NCBI GenBank assembly: GCA_021323375.2
Contig: JAJPCT020000022.1
Location: 1 to 64,000 of the forward strand
Length of the DNA stretch: 64,000 bases
Source: Candidatus Wolframiiraptor gerlachensis
GTDB lineage: Archaea; Thermoproteota; Nitrososphaeria_A; Caldarchaeales; Wolframiiraptoraceae
Direction: 5' to 3'
Under the pieces are notes generated by a model that saw only the letters and a list, made by a program, of their open reading frames with translations, made no database searches and was not told the origin of the DNA. Positions 19,066 to 27,186 of the stretch are shown here, piece after piece. A program made the position numbers and the translations under genes. Positions within the stretch are counted from its first letter, which is position 1. Each line of letters starts with the position of its first letter.

Positions 19066-20505
19066 TCAATAACGTATCTTTATGTGTTTTGGCTCAAGAT
19101 ATTGCATCAAGCCGCTTCTCCCCAGATCATGACCCAGCCCACTCTGCTTCCAAGCCGGGTATGGAGCCTCAACGGAGGTAACGTCAACGTTGTTCACTCC
19201 AACGCTCCCGAACTCAAGCCTTTGAGCGACATCACGCGCAAGCTTAAGACTATTAGTATATACATACGCCACTAGACCGTATTCTGTCTGGTTAGCCCAT
19301 TCTATCGCATAATCGGTTGATTCAAATGGCATTACACCTACCACAGGCCCAAATGTTTCTTCCCTCATGACTTTCATCTCGTGATTCACATTAACCAATA
19401 TTGTTGGCTCATACCAGTAACCCTTAAGAAATAACTCACCCTCCGGTCTTTTGCCGCCACAGAGTACTTTAGCACCCTTGCTAACCGCGTCATTAACATG
19501 GTCTATTACTTTGCTCAAGGCTTCTTTATTGGACATCGGGCCTAGATCTGTGCTTGGATCAAATGGATCTCCGATTTTGAGTTTCTTGGTTTCTTCCACG
19601 AACTTCTCAACGAATTCGGCGTATATGCTTTTCTGCACGTATATTCTGTTGATGGAGTTGCATATCTGGCCCATGTTCCTGAATGATCTCCTAACAGCTC
19701 CCTTGACGGCCAAGTCTAGGTCGGCATCTGCGAATACTATCATCGGGGTCTGATTACCTAGCTCGAGAGTTAGCCTCTTCAAGCCTCGTGATGCGAGTGC
19801 CATTATCCTCCTGCCAACCTCGGTTGAGCCGGTGAAAGTCACCTTCCTAACAAGTGGATGCGATACGAGGGCTTCACCCACATCCTTGCCAGATCCTGTG
19901 ACTATATTAATCACACCTCTTGGGACTCCGGCCTCGGCGAAGCATTCCACGAATTTTATGGGTGATATGGGTGTATATGATGACGGCTTCGCGACAATCG
20001 TGCATCCAGCGGCTAGCGCTGCCCCAATCTTCCAAGATAATAGCTGGACTGGATAATTCCATGGTGTTATAGACGCCACCACACCAACCGGCTGCCATAT
20101 GACAATACTATCATGATCTTTATCTGGTAGGGGGATGACTTGGCCATAAACCCTGAAAATCTCCTCGGTGAAGTATCTTAGAGCATAAGCGGCATTCAAA
20201 ACCTCGTTTAATGCTTGTTTTATGGGCTTCCCCTGTTCCATTGTCAGATATCTCGCTATCTCTTCTGCACGCTTCTCAACGATGTCCGCAACCTTGTGCA
20301 GAAGGCTTCTGCGATCATTCAAGGAGCTCTCAGACCATTCCCTAAATGCCCTATAAGCGGCCTGAACTGCACGATCCACGTCCGCTGGGCCGCAGGAGGA
20401 AACCTCCGCGAAAACCTCTTCCGTCGCCGGATTCACAACCCCGAAATAACCTCCATCACTAGCTCCAACCCATTCTCCATCTATGAACATAAGAAAGCGC
20501 TCCAT
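19066..20505 (-). CDS. NAD(P)-dependent aldehyde dehydrogenase (succinate-semialdehyde/lactaldehyde type)
   Basis: 479 residues, full-length ALDH. ITPWNYPVQLLSWK, FTGSTEVGRRI, the general-base Glu in LTLELGNQTP and the catalytic Cys in NMGQICNSINRIY are intact. LELGNQTP replaces the usual LELGGKAP. YEPTILVNVNHEMKVMREETFGPV is standard. The substrate is not clear; the closest overall look is succinate-semialdehyde or lactaldehyde dehydrogenase. Third positions are more A/T-rich than in most neighbours. The HTH gene ends 24 bp beyond its start on the same strand. Confidence 0.92.
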   Translation of the reverse strand: MERFLMFIDGEWVGASDGGYFGVVNPATEEVFAEVSSCGPADVDRAVQAAYRAFREWSESSLNDRRSLLHKVADIVEKRAEEIARYLTMEQGKPIKQALNEVLNAAYALRYFTEEIFRVYGQVIPLPDKDHDSIVIWQPVGVVASITPWNYPVQLLSWKIGAALAAGCTIVAKPSSYTPISPIKFVECFAEAGVPRGVINIVTGSGKDVGEALVSHPLVRKVTFTGSTEVGRRIMALASRGLKRLTLELGNQTPMIVFADADLDLAVKGAVRRSFRNMGQICNSINRIYVQKSIYAEFVEKFVEETKKLKIGDPFDPSTDLGPMSNKEALSKVIDHVNDAVSKGAKVLCGGKRPEGELFLKGYWYEPTILVNVNHEMKVMREETFGPVVGVMPFESTDYAIEWANQTEYGLVAYVYTNSLKLARDVAQRLEFGSVGVNNVDVTSVEAPYPAWKQSGLGHDLGRSGLMQYLEPKHIKIRY

Positions 20506-20528
20506 GAGCTCACCTCGATATGACTGTG

Positions 20529-20921
20529 TTATGACATGCTAATAAATATTGTGGGGCATAGACTACAGTGTAGGATGTCTATTTCCGGATCGAGCTTCTT
20601 GTGATATGCGCAGAAGTATTTCTTAGATAGAATGTAGGCGGTTATCTTCACTATCTTCTCCTGAATCTGGTTCTCGTCGAGCTCGTTTGCCATTATCTTG
20701 GTGGCAAGCTCCTCGATCATACGTGTAACATCGCCGAATCTTGTAAGCCTTATGCCAGCGCCCCTCTCGGACTTTATGTATCTCGTGATCGCCGAGCGTG
20801 ATAGGCCAAGGATCCTAGCGGCATCTGCCCTCAACATCCCCCTCATGACAAGCTCTTTCGCTAGGTGTCGCCTGATAGATGGTACGATGTATCTCGTGGC
20901 TAGCTCGAATACATCCCTCAT
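20529..20921 (-). CDS. Archaeal HTH transcriptional regulator (COG2522-like) with C-terminal Cys cluster
   Basis: 130 residues. An N-terminal helix-turn-helix is clear: LVMRGMLRADAARILGLSRSAITRYIKSERGAG. The tail has FCAYHKKLDPEIDILHCSLCP, a Cys/His group that could bind a metal or cluster. It follows the DUF438/PAS gene by 2 bp, so the two are one operon, probably a sensor plus its DNA-binding partner. The inverted repeat at the operon promoter is a candidate binding site. The ALDH gene follows on the same strand and may belong to the unit. Confidence 0.85.
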   Translation of the reverse strand: MRDVFELATRYIVPSIRRHLAKELVMRGMLRADAARILGLSRSAITRYIKSERGAGIRLTRFGDVTRMIEELATKIMANELDENQIQEKIVKITAYILSKKYFCAYHKKLDPEIDILHCSLCPTIFISMS

Positions 20922-20923
20922 GT

Positions 20924-22246
20924 CTATAACACCAAGATCTTCTTTCTAACCTCCTCCGGGTTGTTTATTATGTCCGTGAAGTCCTCGACTATCTCGACTG
21001 TTCCGAGGAGCTTGTTCTCCTCATTCTTCACGCCGACTATCAGGACCCTAACTATCCTGCCGCCAATTTTGGTCCAGAACTCCCTGTAATTGGCCTCGCC
21101 CATCTTTATATCATCAACAACTTTCCTGACTGCGGGCTCAAGCCTAGGCGGATGACAGTATTCAAGCCTCCTGCCGAGTATCGTTTTAGTTCTAACAAAC
21201 CTCTGATGGAAAATGCTCTCCGTGAAGAATCTGACCCGATCATCAGTATTAGCATAGGTGATCTCTAGCGGGAGGGATCTGAAGAGGGCCCTTACCTCCT
21301 CAAGGCTCAGAAATCCAGTCCCCAAGTCCAGATCATCCTTGGAGCGGACCTCATATGTGTCCGGCTGGACGCCATGTGAGAGCGCCATGGACCTGAACTC
21401 CTGCGGGAGCCTCTGAACCTGCTCCGGCGTTATCTCGGCCTTCAGCTGGTATGGTAGGATTGGCTCAGCATCCGTGCTCCACTTCTCCTTAACTTCTACT
21501 AGGTAGCCGAGGTCATCTGCTATATCCGCTATCGCGGCCCATTCGCCCTCGGTGAACAGTGCCCAGACCGCTGGGAAGAGGATCTTATTCTCCCTAAATA
21601 CAAGCTCGGATGCTTCTCGCGCGATCTCTAGGGCGCGGTTGGCCAGCTCATTTGCCCGCGATCTATCGAAATCGGTCTCAACCTTCTGGATAGCATCTAG
21701 GAGCCCTCGAAGCTTGACCCTGACCTGATCCTCCCTCCCCCACATTACTCTCGGAACGGCCACTATTCCCCTCCTCTCAAGATATGGGAATAAGAGCATC
21801 TGGATCTTCCGGTAATGTAGCCTGATCTTCGCCAGCTCGAGCGCAACCTGCTTAAGGTCGGCAAGAGCCCCTTTAGCCTCATCATCGCTCCCGGCCCTCA
21901 GCACCTTGGAGGCGTGTAGGCCTAGGGCATCAGCCTGCTTCAATATCCACTCATTCTCCCTTATAAGTAGGTCGAGGGGATGGCCCCTTGGAACGCCCTC
22001 AAGCTCCCTAGCGACAAGATATTCCCTGAACAGCTCGACGTGAAGATCACATAGCCTCAGTATATCCTCGATCTTAACGCCCTCCATAACAAGCTGCTGC
22101 TCGATCAAGGGGATATCAAAGGGGGATATCTGAGACAGGACGGCGCCGAACTCCCTTTTCAGCCTATCAATGCTCTCCCCGGCATGTAGTGCCTTAAGGA
22201 TCATCTTGACAGCTTCCACCTTATCTGGAGGTACCTTTGTTGACAC
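20924..22246 (-). CDS. DUF438 / hemerythrin-like / PAS protein
   Basis: 440 residues, GTG start that is leaderless relative to the TATA element at 22264-22275. Domain order: DUF438 at about 15-80 (IDRLKREFGAVLSQISPFDIPLIEQQLVMEG), a His/Glu-rich HHE-like helical region at about 85-255 (LHYRKIQMLLFPYLER, ENKILFPAVWALF), then a PAS-like domain at about 310-430 (DRVRFFTESIFHQRFVRTKTILGRRLEYCHPP). Relatives are thought to sense redox or diatomic gas through PAS or iron. It heads a two-gene operon with an HTH regulator. Confidence 0.9.
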   Translation of the reverse strand: MSTKVPPDKVEAVKMILKALHAGESIDRLKREFGAVLSQISPFDIPLIEQQLVMEGVKIEDILRLCDLHVELFREYLVARELEGVPRGHPLDLLIRENEWILKQADALGLHASKVLRAGSDDEAKGALADLKQVALELAKIRLHYRKIQMLLFPYLERRGIVAVPRVMWGREDQVRVKLRGLLDAIQKVETDFDRSRANELANRALEIAREASELVFRENKILFPAVWALFTEGEWAAIADIADDLGYLVEVKEKWSTDAEPILPYQLKAEITPEQVQRLPQEFRSMALSHGVQPDTYEVRSKDDLDLGTGFLSLEEVRALFRSLPLEITYANTDDRVRFFTESIFHQRFVRTKTILGRRLEYCHPPRLEPAVRKVVDDIKMGEANYREFWTKIGGRIVRVLIVGVKNEENKLLGTVEIVEDFTDIINNPEEVRKKILVL

Positions 22247-22255
22247 GCGTCAACA
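22238..22255. promoter_or_regulatory. Inverted repeat TGTTGAC-N4-GTCAACA at the DUF438 start codon
   Basis: Seven-base perfect arms around ACGC overlap the GTG start and, by TATA spacing, the transcription start. Binding by the operon's own HTH protein would block transcription; alternatively it folds in the mRNA. The same pattern occurs at deoC. Confidence 0.45.
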
Positions 22256-22263
22256 CCTCAACG

Positions 22264-22275
22264 TATATTTATAAA
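22264..22275 (-). promoter_or_regulatory. TATA box of the DUF438-HTH operon
   Basis: On the minus strand TTTATAAATATA, centred about 25 bp before the GTG start. Confidence 0.6.
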
Positions 22276-22371
22276 CAGCACCTAATAAATGTTTTCCGCA
22301 CCAAAGGTCCTTAAGATCGCCATGCATAAAATCTCTATAAAAGGGATAAACCGCTAATTTTGGCTCGAGAA

Positions 22372-22915
22372 ATGAATGTTCATAAGGCAATCGAGATAAG
22401 GAGATCCTATAGGGCTATTGAGCCGATTGAAATGTCTGATGATCTAATTGAGGGCTTGGCTTATCATGCCTCGCGCCCTCCTACATAATAATCAGCTATG
22501 GAGATTCGCTTTCATTAGGAGTAGAGAGAAGCTTGAGCGAATTTATAATGCGCTCTCGCCAGGTAATAACTGGGCTAGGAGCTCGTCCCTGATAATAGCT
22601 GTCTACTCTAAGCGCGAATACGATTGCATCATCCGCGATAGGGAATACTACTTGTTCGATACCGGGATAGCTGTAGGCTTCATGATTCTGAGAGCCGCAG
22701 AGCCCGGGCTTGTAGCTCACATAATAGCTGGATACAATTCAGAGATGATCAAAAAGGAGCTCAACCTGCTGGAAGATGTTAACCTGATAGTCCTTATAAT
22801 CATGGGCAGGCACTCGGAGAGGTTGATAGAAAAGCTCCCGCCACCCCAAAGGGAAAGAGAGGAGAGGCGCCCTCCTAGAAAGAGTTTCAACGAAATCGCT
22901 AAAATCATAAAATAA
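22372..22915 (+). pseudogene. Nitroreductase-family protein, frameshifted
   Basis: ATG 22372 opens MNVHKAIEIRRSYRAIEP, the classic FMN-binding nitroreductase N-terminus, and runs to TAA TAA near 22489. The track ORF at 22448 continues in the next frame with HNNQLWRFAFIRSREKL, matching the usual APSxxNNQPWRF motif, then AVGFMILRAAEPGLVAHIIAGY. One extra base (or loss of two) near 22470-22487 joins the two. The motif itself is altered (ALLHNNQLW), so real decay is as likely as an assembly error. A TATA-like CTCTATAAAAGG lies about 38 bp upstream of the first ATG. Confidence 0.78.
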
Positions 22916-22971
22916 TAAATAGAAATAAAATAAGGTGGGATTTCTAATCCGCGTCTAGCCAATCTGGAGCC

Positions 22972-23148
22972 TCAGCATCCACACAAGTATAGATCGTCGT
23001 CGGATTCGGATGATAGATACTTCTCAGGATTTTTCCGGAATTCCTCCAAGCAGTACCCGCAGCAGAAATAGTATGTACTGCCTTTGTACTCCATCTTATA
23101 CGGTGTATCCTCGCTGACCTCCATCCCGCAAACCACGTCTTTAACCAA
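22972..23148 (-). CDS. YHS-domain mini-protein
   Basis: About 58 residues from TTG 23148. The track ATG at 23193 overlaps a TATA element (TTTATAAC), so translation must begin downstream. The sequence VKDVVCGMEVSEDTPYKMEYKGSTYYFCC-GYCLEEFRKNPEKYL is a full YHS domain, a treble-clef-like metal-binding fold seen in copper/heavy-metal proteins and P-type ATPases. The C-terminus adds CGC. As a stand-alone protein it may carry or sense a metal. Nothing adjacent identifies a partner. Confidence 0.75.
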   Translation of the reverse strand: MVKDVVCGMEVSEDTPYKMEYKGSTYYFCCGYCLEEFRKNPEKYLSSESDDDLYLCGC

Positions 23149-23276
23149 CCTATCAGCCTCATCAAGGGAATGAAATAACCATGTTATAAACATTACGGAC
23201 CTCCAGCATCAAGGTTCTTCTCATTGAGAAAGCAGAAATAAATGGGAGATGGTAGGGGTTAGAACTGTTACTCGGT

Positions 23277-23501
23277 TTATTCTGTGGATGATTGTTCTGA
23301 TGGCTGTGCCGCCTCTTCTTTGGGTGCTTCCTGTGGTGTGGGGATCTCCTCCGGAGGTGGAGCTGCCTCCACCTTCTTCCTCGGCCTCCGAGCCCTTCTC
23401 CTAACTCTTCTGACCTTTCTCACCCTCTTCTTAGCAGGCTTCCTCGCTCTTGCCTTCTTACCTCTCCTACCCCTTTTCCCTCCAGCTTTCCTGCATGCCA
23501 T
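23277..23501 (-). CDS. Small, very basic Lys/Arg-rich protein with acidic Pro/Glu tail
   Basis: 74 residues. Residues 2-42 are mostly Lys, Arg, Ala and Gly (GKRGRRGKKARARKPAKKR), and 43-74 are Pro/Glu/Ala-rich. The pattern resembles histone H1 tails or nucleoid proteins of some archaea and bacteria, but low complexity prevents family assignment. A promoter-like ATTATAAG lies upstream on the minus strand. A role in DNA or RNA compaction is only a guess. The opposite-strand ORF at 23284 is its shadow. Confidence 0.65.
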   Translation of the reverse strand: MACRKAGGKRGRRGKKARARKPAKKRVRKVRRVRRRARRPRKKVEAAPPPEEIPTPQEAPKEEAAQPSEQSSTE

Positions 23502-23635
23502 GTCTTTTCACGAAAATTACATCGTTTACATGCTTATAATCTTTACATAATCAAACAGTCCTTCAAAAATGTGCTACAATTATCCAATCATAGCATACTT
23601 ACCCCGAGTTTCTTCATCGCTTGATTATCATAACC

Positions 23636-24169
23636 TTAACTTCTATGAGTTTTCCGGTTTAAGGCCTCTGTTATGAATGATTGAAGCCTCAACTTACACT
23701 CCCTTAGCTTACTTCTGACCTTTCTTCTCGCTCCAGCGCTCCAGTGGCCCTTCGCCTCAATCTCCTTAAACCATTTCTCAAGTGATTCTAGGGCGTTCTC
23801 AAGCTCCTCCGCTTCCTCTTCTGAGACGTTCCCCTTTTCGAGGTTCTCCTTTATCTCACGTAGAAACTCCTCACATTCCTCCAGCAGCTCTAAGTATTCT
23901 CTATTCCTGCTTTCCCTGAATACCTCAAACAGCTTTTTAGCATACTTTCTCTTTAATGGCCTCGAGACCATGATTATTGCTTTATTGATCTCCGAGTCAA
24001 GTAATATCTCCTCGACATCCTTCTCAATCTCCTTCCTGTATGGGATTAGGCAGAGTGAGAAGTTTGGGTATATCCCTCCCAAGTTCCTCAATCTTCTCCA
24101 GAGCTTGACCCTGACCCTGGATGGGTAGTTCGAGGAATCGTATAGTATTATCAGAAATTTCTCAGGCAT
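23636..24169 (-). CDS. ChrB N-terminal domain-like protein
   Basis: 177 residues. The first 75 (FLIILYDSSNYPSRVRVKLWRRLRNLGGIYPNFSLCLIP) match the layout of the ChrB/chromate-resistance N-terminal domain: a KVWRRLRxLGA helix then a strand ending in LIP. The rest is charged helical, probably coiled coil (ECEEFLREIKENLEKGNVSEEEAEELE), then a basic tail. No ChrA chromate transporter is nearby, so chromate resistance should not be assumed. It is divergent from the toroid-repeat gene. Confidence 0.7.
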   Translation of the reverse strand: MPEKFLIILYDSSNYPSRVRVKLWRRLRNLGGIYPNFSLCLIPYRKEIEKDVEEILLDSEINKAIIMVSRPLKRKYAKKLFEVFRESRNREYLELLEECEEFLREIKENLEKGNVSEEEAEELENALESLEKWFKEIEAKGHWSAGARRKVRSKLRECKLRLQSFITEALNRKTHRS

Positions 24170-24270
24170 GATATCATTCCCTCAGCTTGATGCTAATAAG
24201 CGTATGCCTCGCGGCAGAATGTTTAAATGTAACGGCTGTTACATCGAGGCGCAAGGATGGAGAGGAAAGA

Positions 24271-25221
24271 ATGATGATTGTGATCAGTCTCCAGAAAACC
24301 GCTAACTATATTCTGAGCAGGAGGGGGAAGGATGGGGGCTATCTCTACTATCAGTATCAAGGCATCTTCGACTCCAGCGCTGAGGACACATACTATGCCG
24401 TGAGATCGCTCAAGCTTCTAGGAATTGAACCGCCTAAACCCGAGGAGACAATAGATTTTCTTAAGAGCCTTCAAAGAGAGGATGGCACCTATCCAAGCCT
24501 CCGCACGGCATATTTTGCCATAAAGGCCCTAGAGGAGCTCGGCAGCGAGCCAAGAAAACCAAAGGAGGCAATTAATTATCTAGGATCCCAGCTTGAGAGA
24601 AATCTGGATAGGATCTCGGGGGCAGAGGCATATGCGAGTTCTGTCAAGGACATGAGACCTCTTATCGAGAATGGTGTTCTTAGGTCATGGGATTTAACCG
24701 ACAGACTCTATGTTGTTGAGATTTCCTCAGGCCTATCCAACCTGTCCATGATAATCGAGGCATTAAACATCTTGGGATGTGATATCAGTGATGGGGGGCG
24801 GCGGAAGATAATTGAAACTATCCTCTCATACATGCGGGAGGATGGAGGGTTTGGCGCATCATATTCCCTGATTGATGAGACATTTCACGCATTAAATGCT
24901 TTACATAATTTGAGATACGCGTTGACTGATCTGGGGAGGACTGTTGAATGGTTTGGAAGATGTGAGGATGAGTATGGGGGCTTTAAGCCTAACCCGGCTG
25001 TCAAACACTCCTACCTGATCTCCGACCTGTATTACGGCCTTGAGTCCATGAACCTGCTGAGATTATTTCCTAGATATAAAGGAGCTCATATCGAATTTGT
25101 CCTAAAGTGTTATAATGATAATGGGGGCTTTCGGGAGTCAATACATATAGGCTTATCCACGCTTGAGGCGACATTCTATGCGCTCTCATCGCTTACCATG
25201 CTTGGGGAGTTAAGGGTGTAG
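24271..25221 (+). CDS. Alpha-alpha toroid (prenyltransferase/squalene-cyclase-like repeat) protein
   Basis: 316 residues from ATG 24271, preceded by GGAGAGGAAAGA; the track start at 24187 lies before a TTTAAAT promoter element. Repeats of about 45-50 residues carry the DGGYL/DGTYPSLRTAYFAIKAL, DGGFGASYSLIDETFHAL and NGGFRESIHIGLSTLEATFYAL signatures. It lacks the DxDD motif of cyclases and the zinc ligands of protein prenyltransferases. The DUF6062 gene starts 3 bp after its stop, so the pair is translationally linked. The substrate is unknown. Confidence 0.82.
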   Translation: MMIVISLQKTANYILSRRGKDGGYLYYQYQGIFDSSAEDTYYAVRSLKLLGIEPPKPEETIDFLKSLQREDGTYPSLRTAYFAIKALEELGSEPRKPKEAINYLGSQLERNLDRISGAEAYASSVKDMRPLIENGVLRSWDLTDRLYVVEISSGLSNLSMIIEALNILGCDISDGGRRKIIETILSYMREDGGFGASYSLIDETFHALNALHNLRYALTDLGRTVEWFGRCEDEYGGFKPNPAVKHSYLISDLYYGLESMNLLRLFPRYKGAHIEFVLKCYNDNGGFRESIHIGLSTLEATFYALSSLTMLGELRV

Positions 25222-25224
25222 AAT

Positions 25225-25875
25225 ATGAGGAAGGATGAGGAGAAGGATGTGGTTTACATCTCCCTGAAAAGCGCGTTGATGGAGGAAGGATGCCCCATAT
25301 GCCTGCTCGTCTCCAAGAGAAGGGATCAGTGGATTGAGACCTTGTTTTACGAGCTTGTTACTAGTAGCGAGACTAGGAGGAAGCTGAGGGAGAGGGGCTT
25401 CTGCACACATCATCTCTGGTATATCTTGGACTATCTCGAGAAGAACTTGGGAATAGATGGGCTGGGCATCTCAATAATCCTGCATGACCTATTATCGACA
25501 AGCATCGAGCTGCTTGAGAGTATGAATGTGTCCAAGAAACGGCCTGAGTGCTTATTGTGCTCAATAATCAAGGAGTATGAGAGGGATTATCTAGATTCTC
25601 TGGCCGAGTGGATTACGACTCAGGAGTTCATGAGGATCCTTAGCGAGGGGGATTCTGTATTCTGTCTACCTCACTTAGCGGCGCTTCTAAGGAAGATTGA
25701 TAACAGGCATGGACTAGCTATTCTGAAGATCCAATTAGAGAAGATGAGGAGGATACTTGGAAGGCTGGAGCTTTTCATTAGTAAGTCGGACTACAGGTAT
25801 CTAGGAGATCTGCGGGGAGAGGAGGCTAAGGCGCGATATCTTGCCTTGCAGGTGCTCGGGGGGATAAATCTATGA
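25225..25875 (+). CDS. DUF6062-like zinc-binding protein
   Basis: 216 residues. Two related halves each contain a metal-type motif: CPICLLV with FCTHHLWYI, and CLLCSII with FCLPHLAAL. That CxxC...FCxxH pattern is the DUF6062 hallmark. The second half is mostly helical. The function of the family is unknown. It overlaps functionally with the upstream toroid-repeat gene by operon structure only. Confidence 0.78.
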   Translation: MRKDEEKDVVYISLKSALMEEGCPICLLVSKRRDQWIETLFYELVTSSETRRKLRERGFCTHHLWYILDYLEKNLGIDGLGISIILHDLLSTSIELLESMNVSKKRPECLLCSIIKEYERDYLDSLAEWITTQEFMRILSEGDSVFCLPHLAALLRKIDNRHGLAILKIQLEKMRRILGRLELFISKSDYRYLGDLRGEEAKARYLALQVLGGINL

Positions 25876-25953
25876 AACTGCTCACCATTTTTGCGACTCA
25901 TTTTTCAGGACAGAGCTAATGATTTATACAGCTCCTTTTTACCTAGTTATCTT

Positions 25954-27186
25954 GTGAAGGAGATTTTAGAACATGTTAGGACGACTTCTTGGGAGCTTTT
26001 GGATGAGATTGTTAAGACATTTGTCGAGGTTCTGAGGATTCCGGCTATAAGTCCCTCGGCTGGCGGCCGTGGCGAGCTTAGGAGGGCTGAGAGGCTTCAA
26101 TTCATTCTATCGGAGCTTGGGATTGAACGGGTGAGGAGGGTGGATGTCCCCGATGAGAGGGCTGAGGGCGGTGTTAGGCCAAATATTATCGCGGTCTTGG
26201 AGGGCGAGGACTCCAGTAAGACCCTTTGGCTGATAGCTCACATAGATACCGTCCCTGAGGGCGATGTAAGGCTCTGGGAGACGGATCCATTCGAGCCCAT
26301 AGTCAGGAATGGGAGGATATATGCGCGGGGCGCGGAGGATAATGGCCAAGCGATTGCCTCGATGCTCCTAGCCGCGAGGATACTTATGGAGCTGGGCTTG
26401 AGGCCGAGAGTCGATCTGGGATTCGTCTTCGTCTCCGATGAAGAGGCTGGCAACAAGTATGGTTTAGAGCAGCTGGTCAGGATGGGGATATTCAAGGAGG
26501 GCGATGAGGCGGTTGTCTTGGATTACGGCTCCCCGGATGGTTCTGAGATGGAGATCGCGGAGAAGCACATGCTCTGGCTTAAGTTCATGGTGCGCGGCGT
26601 CCAAGCCCATGCGGCATTCCCGCATCATGGGGTAAATGCTCATAGGATTGGAGCACGGCTTCTCCTAACCCTCGACGAAATCTTGCATGAAAAGTTCCAC
26701 GAGCATGATGAGTTATACATTCCACCCGCCTCCACCTTCGAGCCAACCAAGAAGGAGTCGAACGTGGAGAACGTGAACACTATTCCCGGCATCGACGTCT
26801 TCTATTTCGACTGCAGGGTTCTGCCGAAATACTCTCTAGATGATGTTTTATCCACTGTTAGGGAGGTTTGCGGAAGATTCGAGTCCATGTATGGTGTAAG
26901 GATCGAGGTTGAGGAGGTCTTTAGGTGGGATTCTCCCCCACCCACGCCGCCGAGCGCGAATGTTGTCAGAAAGCTCTCGGAAGCCCTTAAGATCTCTAGA
27001 GGCGTGAATGCTAGGCTCATCGGTATTGGAGGCGGGACATGCGCGGCTCTCCTAAGAGCTCAGAATATCCCAGCCGTCGTCTGGTCAACCCTAGATGGCA
27101 TGGCCCATAAACCAAATGAATACTGCAAGATCGAGAATATTCGAAAGGATGCCGAGACGCTCGCAGTTCTCTCGCTCATTATCTAG
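25954..27186 (+). CDS. M20-family metallopeptidase (ArgE/DapE/carboxypeptidase type)
   Basis: 410 residues from GTG 25954 (VKEILEHV), which lies about 28 bp after TTTATACA; the track TTG at 25891 precedes that element. Metal ligands are visible: H in LIAHIDTVPEGD, D in ARGAEDNGQAI, the general base and Glu in FVFVSDEEAGN, D in VLDYGSPDG and H in DGMAHKPNEYC. It hydrolyses an amide or peptide bond of a small substrate using two zinc ions. The exact substrate is unknown. Its end overlaps the convergent cbf5 gene by 4 bp. Confidence 0.92.
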   Translation: MKEILEHVRTTSWELLDEIVKTFVEVLRIPAISPSAGGRGELRRAERLQFILSELGIERVRRVDVPDERAEGGVRPNIIAVLEGEDSSKTLWLIAHIDTVPEGDVRLWETDPFEPIVRNGRIYARGAEDNGQAIASMLLAARILMELGLRPRVDLGFVFVSDEEAGNKYGLEQLVRMGIFKEGDEAVVLDYGSPDGSEMEIAEKHMLWLKFMVRGVQAHAAFPHHGVNAHRIGARLLLTLDEILHEKFHEHDELYIPPASTFEPTKKESNVENVNTIPGIDVFYFDCRVLPKYSLDDVLSTVREVCGRFESMYGVRIEVEEVFRWDSPPPTPPSANVVRKLSEALKISRGVNARLIGIGGGTCAALLRAQNIPAVVWSTLDGMAHKPNEYCKIENIRKDAETLAVLSLII

